Positions 1-6,026 of a DNA stretch of 7,588 bases are shown here, in pieces (position 1 is the stretch's first letter; each line of letters begins with the position of its first letter). The notes beneath the pieces were generated by a model. That model had not been told where the DNA came from, searched no databases, and saw nothing but the letters and a program-made list of their open reading frames with translations. The position numbers were made by a program, and so were the translations under genes. The DNA is taken from the NCBI GenBank assembly GCA_016786525.1, contig JAEUVW010000067.1:1-7588 (forward strand). The letters are read 5' to 3'. This stretch comes from Chitinophagaceae bacterium. GTDB taxonomy: Bacteria; Bacteroidota; Bacteroidia; Chitinophagales; Chitinophagaceae.

Positions 1-1
1 T

Positions 2-1300
2 ATCTTAGGCGGCTTCTCCAGCGTGTTTAATAATTCCTGGTTTGATAGCGATGTATTGCCCGATTTTGTGTTCAGCGGCTTTGGTGGCACTTTGTTCGTG
101 ACTTACTTCGTGCTCTGGGCCGTATTGCCCGCCGCTCATACTGCGGCAGAGAAGCTGCAGATGCGCGGACAGAAAGTTGACCTGCATTCGATCAAGCATG
201 TGGTACACTCCGAGATGCAGCAGTTTAAAGGAAAGGCGGGAGACTGGGGCAAAGAAATGGGTAAACGCGCGACAGAGAAAGCGAAAATGATGCAGCAGGA
301 GCTCACTTCTTCGGTGCAGCAGTTTTCTGCACAAACTTCACCGGTGGCACGACGTTCAGGCTCGGGTTTTGTACAGGCTGTCGGTACGCTGGCGAAGGTG
401 TTTGTGTTTACGCTATTGGGTATTATCGTGCTGAGCCTGCTGATCGGCCTGGGAGGCCTCGTCACGGCTATTATATCCGGACATAATGTGGTGAACTTTC
501 TGCTGGAGGGACAAACAGAGCAAATGCTGCTTTGGTGCACGGTCATACTGTTTATCGGAGTGCCGGTGATCGGTTTGCTGATGTGGCTGATCCGGGCCTT
601 GCGCGGTGTCAAAACACGCAACAAATATGTGCCCTACATTTTCAGTATGCTCTGGATTCTGGGCTGGGTCAGCCTGTTTGCGCTGGTATCCTATGCCGGG
701 AAAAACTTTTCTTCCAAAGCGCGCGTGGAACATCAGGGTACGGCTTCGCTTTCTGCTACCAACAAACTGTACATTAAAGTAAGCCCGTTTGAAGATGACG
801 ACCTGATCCGGGACTGGCGCACAAAAGGAGCATTCCCCAGGTTGAGCAGGAAGGAGGACAGTATTTATTCCGGCAATGTCAGGATCCGCCTGCTGCCTTC
901 AAAGGATAGCCTTTTTCACTTAAGGACTTTTGCCCTGGCCAACGGGAAGACGTATGCAGCTGCCGAGCAAAATGCCCGCGCCATTCAATACAAAACCTTT
1001 CAGCAGGACAGCATCGTATGGCTTAGCAAATACCTGGTGATCGGCAGGGATGAAAAATTCCACAACCAGCAAATGTTATTGGTATTCGAAATTCCCCAGG
1101 GTAAGAAAGTAGAACTGGATCAAAAGATCGATGACTTTGACTGGCAGGAGATCACAGTCAATACCGGTAATGGATTTAACCTGCAGATCCACGACCACAA
1201 TGACGACAATGATGACGAGGACGATTGGGATACAGGAAAGGAGTATGTGATGCAGCAGGACAAGCTGACCCGTGTGGCTGCGGATTCCACTGCAAGATAA
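2..1300 (+). CDS. PspC domain-containing membrane protein, 5' partial
   Basis: The frame is open from the first bases of the window (I-L-G-G-F-S-S before the GTG at 23), so the N-terminus is cut off and the GTG at 23 is probably not the start. 432 residues are visible. The first hydrophobic segment (about bases 80-130), ending in FVLWAVLP and followed by AAEKLQMRG, matches the second half of a PspC domain, a small membrane module named after phage shock protein C. A charged linker follows, then three more membrane segments at about bases 395-475, 524-592 and 629-694. The rest, from about base 760, is soluble and resembles the beta-rich C-terminal region common in Bacteroidota PspC proteins (GNVRIRLL, DSLFHLRTFA, QMLLVFEIP). 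The tail has an Asp/His-rich patch (HDHNDDNDDEDDWD, about bases 1190-1231). A role in envelope stress sensing or membrane maintenance is inferred from the family only. The gene ends in TAA, 20 bases before a strong terminator. Confidence 0.85.
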   Translation: MLGGFSSVFNNSWFDSDVLPDFVFSGFGGTLFVTYFVLWAVLPAAHTAAEKLQMRGQKVDLHSIKHVVHSEMQQFKGKAGDWGKEMGKRATEKAKMMQQELTSSVQQFSAQTSPVARRSGSGFVQAVGTLAKVFVFTLLGIIVLSLLIGLGGLVTAIISGHNVVNFLLEGQTEQMLLWCTVILFIGVPVIGLLMWLIRALRGVKTRNKYVPYIFSMLWILGWVSLFALVSYAGKNFSSKARVEHQGTASLSATNKLYIKVSPFEDDDLIRDWRTKGAFPRLSRKEDSIYSGNVRIRLLPSKDSLFHLRTFALANGKTYAAAEQNARAIQYKTFQQDSIVWLSKYLVIGRDEKFHNQQMLLVFEIPQGKKVELDQKIDDFDWQEITVNTGNGFNLQIHDHNDDNDDEDDWDTGKEYVMQQDKLTRVAADSTAR

Positions 1301-1320
1301 AAGTTCAACAGTGTAAAATT

Positions 1321-1352
1321 AAAAGCCGGTTGTGTGCACACAACCGGCTTTT
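1321..1352. terminator. Bidirectional Rho-independent terminator between convergent genes
   Basis: The 32 bases form a perfect inverted repeat: a 14-base-pair stem with AAAAGCCGGTTGTG as its left arm and a TGCA loop. On the plus strand the stem ends in a run of five T; on the minus strand it ends in CTTTT followed by AATTTT. It lies between the stop of the PspC gene (1300) and the stop of the minus-strand lipoprotein (1379), where one element can serve both. Confidence 0.92.
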
Positions 1353-1378
1353 TCCGTTTGAGAAATAGCAGTTAAAAA

Positions 1379-1849
1379 CTACATTGCCGTATACGTAGCA
1401 ACGTTTTCAATGGAAGGCCCGCCGACGGTGGTCGTATATTTTACTTTCAGCGTAGAAGATGTGGACTCTATAATGTTCAGCGTTATTTCTTTAATACCGT
1501 ACATAGCCTCTGCCCCGGAAAAAAATAGTTCTTTACCGCCGCTGCGCAGCTCCCATGTGCCACCAGTCTTAGTCTGCGGATCGGAACTGCTGCATTTGGT
1601 GGCACCTTCGTCTGAATTTACTGATTTGTCAGCAGCAAAAACATAGAAATTGTCTGTCTGGCAGGCAGGCAGCATGGCGTAACCATCTGTTGTGGTGCCG
1701 CCATAAGTAAAGGAATGAGCGGTCAGTTTCCATTTCTTGTCAGCGATCTTGGCTTCTGTTCCGGTAGACGAATCTTTCTTATCGTCTTTTTTACAGGAAC
1801 TGATCAGGCTTGTGGCGGTTACAGCCAGGATGAGGATTTTTTTCATCAT
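1379..1849 (-). CDS. Lipocalin-like lipoprotein, probably surface exposed
   Basis: This is a small lipoprotein of about 155 residues. The frame can be extended to 1897, but the sensible start is one of two adjacent ATG codons (1849 or 1846), because MKKILILAVTATSLISSC is a typical lipoprotein signal peptide: basic start, hydrophobic core, lipobox I-S-S-C with the lipid-anchored Cys at 18 (counting from 1846). The next residues, K-K-D-D-K-K-D, fit the K-(D/E)2 lipoprotein export signal described in Bacteroidota, so surface display is inferred. The mature part of about 138 residues has the pattern of the lipocalin-like family (PF13648 type): WKLT near residue 39, C62-Q-T-D-N-F-Y-V-F, then D-E-G-A-T-K-C85 and G-T-W-E-L near 96-100. 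C62 and C85 could form a disulfide. The ligand is unknown. It lies 80 bases downstream of ruvB on the same strand, with no hairpin between, so read-through from ruvB or its own weak promoter are both possible. Confidence 0.82.
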   Translation of the reverse strand: MMKKILILAVTATSLISSCKKDDKKDSSTGTEAKIADKKWKLTAHSFTYGGTTTDGYAMLPACQTDNFYVFAADKSVNSDEGATKCSSSDPQTKTGGTWELRSGGKELFFSGAEAMYGIKEITLNIIESTSSTLKVKYTTTVGGPSIENVATYTAM

Positions 1850-1929
1850 TAAAAATTGAGTTTGTTTGAAATAGTTTCGCCCAATATAATGACTCATATC
1901 CTGGTTTTAGAATAAAATCGCATCTTTTT

Positions 1930-2955
1930 TTAAAAGAGGGTATTGCTCTCTCCCCGCCAGCCTCCCTTATTCAGGTGCTTATAGGCTTTTTCGGTGGCTT
2001 CCCTGCCCCTGGGCGTGCGGATAATGTATCCTTCCTGGATCAGGAAAGGTTCATAGACTTCTTCAATCGTTCCGGCTTCTTCTCCCACAGCTGTAGCAAT
2101 ATTGTTGATACCGGTAGGTCCGCCTTTGAATTTATCGATGAGGGTGCTGAGGATACGGTTGTCCATTTCATCCAGGCCGTTGGCGTCCACGTTCAGCGCG
2201 CGCAGCCCATGTTCGGCAATGCCCATATCGATCACGCCTTTGCCCAGCACCTGTGCAAAGTCGCGCATGCGGCGCAGCAATCCATTGGCAATACGGGGGG
2301 TGCCACGGCTCCTGCGGGCAATTTCCATTGCGGCATCGGAAGTGGTCTTTACATTCAATAAATGTGCCGAACGCAGGATAATACCCTGCAATACATCGGC
2401 TGTATAATAATCCAGGCGGAACTTAATGCCGAAGCGGGATAACAAAGGCGCGGTCAGCAAACCGGAGCGGGTAGTAGCTCCTACAAGGGTAAAGGGGTTG
2501 ATATTGATCTGTACCGAACGGGCAGCAGGACCGCTATCGATCATAATGTCCAGCTTGAAGTCTTCCATCGCTGCATACAGGTATTCTTCCACTACCGTGC
2601 TCAGGCGGTGGATCTCATCGATAAACAGTACGTCGCGCGGTTCAAGTGCGATCAGCAAACCGGCCAGGTCTCCGGGTTTTTCGATAACAGGGCCGCTGGT
2701 TTCTTTGATATTGGCGCCCAGCTCGTTAGCCACAATGCGCGACAGGGTGGTCTTACCCAGGCCCGGGGGGCCGTGAAACAGGATATGATCCAATGCTTCC
2801 TCACGCTGGTTGGCCGCCTGTACAAATATTTTAAGGTTGGTGATCAGCTGAGGCTGGCCGGAAAAATCTTCAACGCTCTGCGGTCGGATACTGTTTTCGT
2901 AATCCTTGTCGCCGGGATTGGCGTTTTTGTCTGAACGAAGATTCGGGTTTTCCAT
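1930..2955 (-). CDS. ruvB: Holliday junction branch migration ATPase RuvB
   Basis: RuvB is the hexameric AAA+ motor that, with RuvA, drives branch migration of Holliday junctions before RuvC cuts them, in recombination and repair of stalled forks. The 341-residue protein is of normal RuvB length and appears intact. It carries the RuvB N-terminal region IRPQSVEDFSGQ (23-34), Walker A GPPGLGKT (62-69), Walker B LFIDEIHR with D113 and E114, sensor 1 GATTRSGLL (159-167), the arginine finger R174 in PLLSRFG, and the C-terminal winged-helix signature PFLIQEGYIIRTPRGR. The frame stays open for 43 codons upstream (to 3084), but those residues have no RuvB character; MENPNLRSDKN is the usual Bacteroidota beginning, so the ATG at 2953-2955 is chosen. 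No Shine-Dalgarno sequence is seen, as is normal in this phylum. ruvA and ruvC are not in the window, so the motor gene stands apart from its partners here. Confidence 0.98.
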   Translation of the reverse strand: MENPNLRSDKNANPGDKDYENSIRPQSVEDFSGQPQLITNLKIFVQAANQREEALDHILFHGPPGLGKTTLSRIVANELGANIKETSGPVIEKPGDLAGLLIALEPRDVLFIDEIHRLSTVVEEYLYAAMEDFKLDIMIDSGPAARSVQININPFTLVGATTRSGLLTAPLLSRFGIKFRLDYYTADVLQGIILRSAHLLNVKTTSDAAMEIARRSRGTPRIANGLLRRMRDFAQVLGKGVIDMGIAEHGLRALNVDANGLDEMDNRILSTLIDKFKGGPTGINNIATAVGEEAGTIEEVYEPFLIQEGYIIRTPRGREATEKAYKHLNKGGWRGESNTLF

Positions 2956-3223
2956 ACTGATGGTAAAGATAAGGAGCTTGCTGCAATGCAGATCGGGAGA
3001 ATTACAATCAGTGGTGATGGGGAACTGTGGCAGCAAATTGAAATCAATGTTTGAAGCACCATCATAAGGGTGAATTCTTTTCAAGGTGCAAGAATCTTAG
3101 CGATTCAGCTTTTGAGGCCGGAATTTACTTTGCGTCATTTGATTTCATCTTGTGTAATTGAGCTTCATCTTGTTAGGTTAGCTTCATCTTTTGCTATAGG
3201 ATTGTGTTTCCCAATCGGAGGAT
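2956..3223. other. Gene-free upstream region of ruvB
   Basis: This is the first part of a gap of about 650 bases between ruvB and the flavoprotein gene. No credible coding sequence is seen: open frames here give proteins of biased composition with no recognisable motif. It should hold the ruvB promoter. The nearest match is TATCTTTA on the minus strand (2971-2964, one mismatch to TAnnTTTG), but it sits so close to the ATG that the transcript would be almost leaderless, and no well-spaced -33 TTG is seen. The far end carries three phased TTCATCTT repeats, listed separately. Confidence 0.5.
3144..3190 (+). repeat. Three TTCATCTT direct repeats, about 20 bases apart
   Basis: TTCATCTT occurs at 3144-3151, 3164-3171 and 3183-3190, giving start-to-start spacings of 20 and 19 bases, close to two turns of the helix. 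The last two copies share the longer word AGCTTCATCTT. Read on the minus strand, the direction of ruvB, the unit is AAGATGAA, about 190-235 bases upstream of the ruvB start. Phased copies could be binding sites for a regulator, or a small remnant of intergenic repeat like the one that follows. No function is claimed. Confidence 0.5.
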
Positions 3224-3243
3224 TTCCCCTCCCGGGCGGGGAA
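3224..3243. repeat. G/C-rich 20-base imperfect palindrome
   Basis: TTCCCCTCCCGGGCGGGGAA is symmetrical around CCCGGG, with a single mismatched pair (3230/3237). Its right arm runs directly into the first composite repeat unit (GGGGAAGCGC). A related bulged inverted repeat precedes the second unit (CCCC at 3355-3358 and CCCT at 3363-3366 facing AGGG at 3369-3372 and GGGG at 3374-3377). There is no T run, so it does not look like a terminator. Short CCCC/GGGG inverted repeats are, to my recollection, common between genes in this group. Confidence 0.6.
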
Positions 3244-3309
3244 GCGCGCACATAAACCCGTCTCCGAATTTTCAAATCGGTTTATTTTCGAATCCAGTCT
3301 GTTATTGCC
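3238..3309 (+). repeat. Composite intergenic repeat, unit A (degenerate)
   Basis: This is the first of three related units. It begins with GGGGAAGCGCGCACA and continues through a TCTCC/TTTTCAAATCGG block (to 3280) and an ATTTTCGAAT block to ATTGCC at 3304-3309. It aligns with unit C over the first 50-60 bases with one or two small offsets, and starts 136 bases before unit B. The bases between A and B (3310-3373) carry two more ATTGCC words (3321, 3337), each 16-17 bases from the previous one. Confidence 0.6.
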
Positions 3310-3373
3310 TGCAGGGACTAATTGCCCAATTAACGGATTGCCTCATTAAGCCCACCCCTAACCCCTTCAGGGA

Positions 3374-3467
3374 GGGGAAGCGCACGTCTGACTTATCTTC
3401 AGATTTTCAAATCCTCCCATTTTCAAATTGCCTGATTGTCGAATTGCCTAATTGCCAGCCAACCTAA
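3374..3467 (+). repeat. Composite intergenic repeat, unit B (94 bases)
   Basis: The unit opens with GGGGAAGCGC, passes through ATCTTCAGATTTTCAAATC and ends in ATTGCC-rich sequence (ATTGCC at 3427, 3443 and 3451). It is followed immediately by unit C. Over the first 67 bases the two units align without gaps at roughly 82-83% identity by eye, including a 23-base exact match (3418-3440 and 3512-3534). Confidence 0.75.
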
Positions 3468-3534
3468 GGGGAAGCGCGCGCACGGCCCATCTTCAAATAT
3501 TCAAATCGGCTCATTTTCAAATTGCCTGATTGTC
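3468..3534 (+). repeat. Composite intergenic repeat, unit C (partial copy)
   Basis: This unit is in exact 94-base register with unit B and stops resembling it after 3534. It starts GGGGAAGCGCGCGCACG, which includes an 11-base alternating purine-pyrimidine run (3474-3484), then ATCTTCAAATATTCAAATCGG and the 23-base block shared with unit B. The unit ends 20 bases before the T-run side of the terminator of the minus-strand flavoprotein gene. Confidence 0.75.
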
Positions 3535-3553
3535 ACTTTGCAGCTGAAGCAAC

Positions 3554-3583
3554 AAAAAAGCCACTACAGCAAAGTAGCGGCTT
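3554..3583 (-). terminator. Rho-independent terminator of the flavoprotein gene
   Basis: Read on the minus strand, AAGCCGCTAC and GTAGTGGCTT form a 10-base-pair stem with one G-U pair and a six-base loop, followed by a run of T (complement of the A run at 3554-3559). The stem begins 25 bases after the stop codon at 3609. On the plus strand the same sequence has an A-C mismatch and no T run, so it should work in one direction only. Confidence 0.85.
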
Positions 3584-3608
3584 ATCAAATCTATAGGTAG
3601 ATTAAGCA

Positions 3609-4481
3609 TTACATCAGCAGTACCTGCCAGGCTTTTTCAATATCGCCCTCGTCCAGGAGGTCTTTGGCATAATGCTGCAAGGCTTCTTCTCTTTGGCCGC
3701 GGTCAGCAAAATCGCTGAGGATCTGCTCCAGCCTGCCATCGTTGGTGATTTCTGTGGTGACCGGTATTTCCGTGCAATTGCCCAGGATGCCCAGGTCATT
3801 GCCTGTGAGGATTTTGCTGTGTTTTACATTGTCCGGCAGGGCATCGATGCCCACACCGAGTTTCAGGTTGGGTTTGGCCACTTCAAAGACGGCACTGCCG
3901 GAGGCCCGGCAATAGTAGTCTGCACCCATACGGGCGACCAGGTCTATTTTGTGCGGGTCTATTTTGCCGTTTGCATCCAGCACCTCGTCATTGATGTGCA
4001 TGCATAAGACCTCGCACATCACCAGGTTTCCGGCTCCGCCCTCTTTTCCGGTCTCGATGACCTGCAGCACCTTGCATTCCAGGCTTACCGGCGACTCTTT
4101 GACGCGGAAAGGTTTTACCATATCGGAGGCCACGGGTGTGAATCCCGCTTTTGCAAATTCATTCACGCCTTTGGGATATTCGCAGCTGGATAGGGAGGCT
4201 TGTTGTACGATGTCATAGTTCACCATATTGATCACCACTTCCATCGTTTCATACACGTTTTCCAGTGTGTGCTTGATCGTATTGTCGCGTACCCTGCGCG
4301 CCGGTGAGAAGATCAGGATAGGGGGTTTGCTGCCAAATACATTGAAAAAACTGAAAGGGGACAGGTTGGGATTACCGTCTTTATCTATCGTACTGGCAAA
4401 ACAGATGGGTCTGGGTGCTACGGATCCTAAAAGGTAAGCATGAAGGTCTGCTGTTTTGACTTCGCCGGGAACAATTCTCAT
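3609..4481 (-). CDS. Flavin reductase family flavoprotein (split-barrel FMN-binding)
   Basis: The 290-residue protein belongs to the flavin reductase-like family (PF01613 type), split-barrel proteins that bind FMN and often pass electrons from NAD(P)H to flavin. The family signature is clear near the start: GSVAPRPICFAS (19-30), then DGNPNLSPFSFFNVFGSKPP (35-54), where the flavin-binding residues of the family lie. RMGADYYCR (184-192) is a second block, which I take to be conserved in this subgroup. The core ends near residue 215. The last 45 or so residues are helical and charged (REEALQHYAKDLLDEGDIEKAWQVLL, 264-289) and look like a single TPR-like helix pair. The physiological substrate cannot be told from sequence. 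The ATG at 4479-4481 is 20-odd bases after a good -7 box. The gene is divergent from bcp and ends at its own terminator, so it is probably transcribed alone. Confidence 0.88.
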   Translation of the reverse strand: MRIVPGEVKTADLHAYLLGSVAPRPICFASTIDKDGNPNLSPFSFFNVFGSKPPILIFSPARRVRDNTIKHTLENVYETMEVVINMVNYDIVQQASLSSCEYPKGVNEFAKAGFTPVASDMVKPFRVKESPVSLECKVLQVIETGKEGGAGNLVMCEVLCMHINDEVLDANGKIDPHKIDLVARMGADYYCRASGSAVFEVAKPNLKLGVGIDALPDNVKHSKILTGNDLGILGNCTEIPVTTEITNDGRLEQILSDFADRGQREEALQHYAKDLLDEGDIEKAWQVLLM

Positions 4482-4508
4482 TCGTTACTGTACTTTTTTC
4501 TGAAGGTA

Positions 4509-4516
4509 CAAATGTA
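4509..4516 (-). promoter_or_regulatory. Candidate -7 box of the flavoprotein gene
   Basis: The minus strand reads TACATTTG, a perfect match to the Bacteroidota -7 consensus TAnnTTTG. Transcription starting about seven bases downstream would give a leader of roughly 20 bases before the ATG at 4481. A -33 TTG at the usual spacing is not present, which lowers confidence. Confidence 0.55.
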
Positions 4517-4544
4517 ACCTTAAATCCATTGTGCGCATTCGTAT

Positions 4545-4552
4545 TATCTTGC
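4545..4552 (+). promoter_or_regulatory. Weak candidate -7 element for bcp
   Basis: TATCTTGC resembles TAnnTTTG with one T missing. A TTG lies at 4529-4531, but the spacing of 13 bases is shorter than usual. Transcription would begin about ten bases before the bcp ATG. It is put forward because the 87-base divergent region must hold a plus-strand promoter and this is the nearest match. Confidence 0.3.
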
Positions 4553-4558
4553 ACACTA

Positions 4559-4568
4559 ATTTGCAAAT
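4559..4568. promoter_or_regulatory. Perfect 10-base palindrome abutting the bcp start
   Basis: ATTTGCAAAT is self-complementary and ends at the base before the bcp ATG (4569). It could be an operator half or a small hairpin covering the start, but a 10-base palindrome in AT-rich DNA may also be chance. Confidence 0.25.
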
Positions 4569-5027
4569 ATGATATTGAAACCCGGTGACAAGGCACCTGC
4601 TTTTACGGCGAAGGACCAGAATGGCAATACGGTATCCCTTAAGGATTTTAAAGGCAGGAAAGTCGTACTGTACTTTTACCCGAAAGACGACACGCCAACC
4701 TGTACCGTTCAGGCCTGCAATCTGCGGGATAACTTTGCACAACTGAAAGCAAAAGATATAACGGTGATCGGCATCAGCGTAGATGACGAAAAGAAGCACA
4801 AGAAATTTGAGACAAAATACAATTTGCCGTTTACGCTGGTAGCCGATCCTGAGCGAAAGATCGTGGAGGCCTATGGGGTATGGGGTGAAAAGCAATTCAT
4901 GGGCCGGACCATCATTGGTACCCACCGGGTGAGTTTCCTGATTGATGAAAAAGGCAAAATCGCCCACATCATAGACAAAGTAAAAAGCAAGATCCATACC
5001 GAACAGATATTGGCGTTCTGGGGATAA
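4569..5027 (+). CDS. bcp: Thiol peroxidase Bcp (peroxiredoxin, BCP/PrxQ class)
   Basis: Bcp reduces hydrogen peroxide and organic hydroperoxides in the cytoplasm using thioredoxin as the usual electron donor. The 152-residue protein is of full length and has no signal peptide. The active site is complete: PKDDTPTCTVQAC (38-50) with T42, the peroxidatic C45 and, five residues on, the resolving C50, the same positions as in E. coli Bcp, so this should be an atypical two-Cys enzyme with an intramolecular disulfide. R120 in GTHRVSFLID is the conserved arginine of the active site, and ISVDDEKKHKKF and LVADPERKIVEAYGVWGEK are typical of the class. It is the first gene of a likely three-gene operon with a CPBP protease 29 bases downstream, and is divergent from the flavin reductase-type gene. 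Confidence 0.97.
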   Translation: MILKPGDKAPAFTAKDQNGNTVSLKDFKGRKVVLYFYPKDDTPTCTVQACNLRDNFAQLKAKDITVIGISVDDEKKHKKFETKYNLPFTLVADPERKIVEAYGVWGEKQFMGRTIIGTHRVSFLIDEKGKIAHIIDKVKSKIHTEQILAFWG

Positions 5028-5056
5028 ATCAGACCATACCGTTTTAAAACTTCCTT

Positions 5057-5998
5057 TTGAAAAAGATACTCTCCATTCTCCGCGACTATTACCGGGAACA
5101 TTTCAACTGGCTCAGCTTTGTACTCTGCGCACTGCTGGGTGCGGGTATGATCATAGTGGCTTATCATGACCATTTTTATGAGAATCAGATTGAGCATGTT
5201 CCCGATACCACCCTGCAGATCATACGCTACTGTGAACTGTACACCATAGCTTTTTGTGGGGCGTTCCTGCTGCAGGGCTTTGCTGAAAGAGACTTGTCCT
5301 TCCTGAAGTCGGCGAGTTGGTGGCTGTTGAGTTTCCTGGCGATATTCCTGTTTGCCGTGCGTGGTTCTGATATCGATTTCGGCAGCATCATGTTTGGGAA
5401 AGTGCACCCCGATACCTACATATTTTACAATAAGGCCGGCTACAACCTGGCCGGGTTTTTCACGCTGATCATTCCCTGTTTTATCTATTGGTTTGTTGCA
5501 GACCGGGGCAAGCAGAATTTTTATGGCTTTAAAGTAAAAGGCGTTTCCCTGTATCCTTATTTCATCATGTTGGCTATTATGCTGCCGCTGTTGTGCTGGG
5601 CAGGAACCCAGGCCGACTTCCTGGATACTTATCCCCGTTACACCAAGATCGGCATGGTTCCGGGCGATGCCCATTACAAACTGTATGTACTGGCTTACGA
5701 ATTGGTTTATGGTTCCGACTTCTTCTTTACCGAATTCTTTTTCCGTGGCTTTATCATCCTGGCTTTTGCACGCCGCTTCGGTCACAGGGCGATCTTGCCG
5801 ATGTGCGTGTATTATATCACCATACATTTTGGAAAACCTATGGGAGAAACCATCAGCTCATTCTTCGGAGGCTTATTGCTGGGGGTCATCGCTTTTCGTT
5901 CAAAATCTATTTATGGTGGCATTATCGTGCACCTGGGGATCGCGTATTTAATGGAAATTTTTGCCTTTTTAGGAAGGTCTGGCTACCTTCATTTTTAA
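5057..5998 (+). CDS. CPBP family intramembrane glutamic endopeptidase
   Basis: This 313-residue multi-pass membrane protein has about eight hydrophobic segments, roughly at 18-36, 62-75, 85-101, 130-147, 166-182, 222-238, 266-281 and 286-305. The CPBP (Abi/CAAX protease-like) motifs are in the second half: FTEFFFRGF with E226 and R230, IHFGKPMGE with H257 and E264, and VHLGIAYLME with H292. The usual EExxxR is reduced to TExxxR, keeping the second Glu; single-Glu EFFFRG forms occur in Bacteroidota relatives, so activity is still plausible. Family members are glutamic proteases in the membrane; the substrate here is unknown. The start is TTG at 5057: an in-frame TAA at 5045-5047 rules out anything further upstream, the next ATG (codon 31) would remove the first membrane segment, and MKKILSILRDYYREHF is a natural N-terminus. 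It lies 29 bases after bcp and 28 before the HerA-like gene. Confidence 0.9.
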   Translation: MKKILSILRDYYREHFNWLSFVLCALLGAGMIIVAYHDHFYENQIEHVPDTTLQIIRYCELYTIAFCGAFLLQGFAERDLSFLKSASWWLLSFLAIFLFAVRGSDIDFGSIMFGKVHPDTYIFYNKAGYNLAGFFTLIIPCFIYWFVADRGKQNFYGFKVKGVSLYPYFIMLAIMLPLLCWAGTQADFLDTYPRYTKIGMVPGDAHYKLYVLAYELVYGSDFFFTEFFFRGFIILAFARRFGHRAILPMCVYYITIHFGKPMGETISSFFGGLLLGVIAFRSKSIYGGIIVHLGIAYLMEIFAFLGRSGYLHF

Positions 5999-6026
5999 AA
6001 CCTTTTGTCTATAATATTTTTTCAAA

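Noticed and set aside
2956..3084. N-terminal extension of RuvB by 43 residues
   Set aside because: The extra residues do not resemble RuvB, and the protein from 2955 has the normal length and the usual Bacteroidota N-terminus.
3070..3467. Two small plus-strand open frames in the ruvB upstream gap
   Set aside because: Their sequence is made of the intergenic repeats (for example repeated LPNC-type words from ATTGCC) and has no start region or motif support.
3238..3534. CRISPR array
   Set aside because: The units are only three, of uneven spacing (136 and 94 bases), degenerate, and similar across nearly the whole unit, so there is no repeat-spacer pattern and no cas gene nearby.
4871..5827. 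Long open frame of 318 codons on the minus strand
   Set aside because: It lies antisense to bcp and the CPBP gene, both with clear family motifs. Its translation is Gln/His-rich without any recognisable domain, as expected of a shadow frame.
6003..6020. Promoter with TATAAT before the HerA-like gene
   Set aside because: TATAAT at 6010-6015 matches the E. coli consensus, but the Bacteroidota primary sigma factor uses a different -7 box. The region is short and AT-rich, so this is likely chance.
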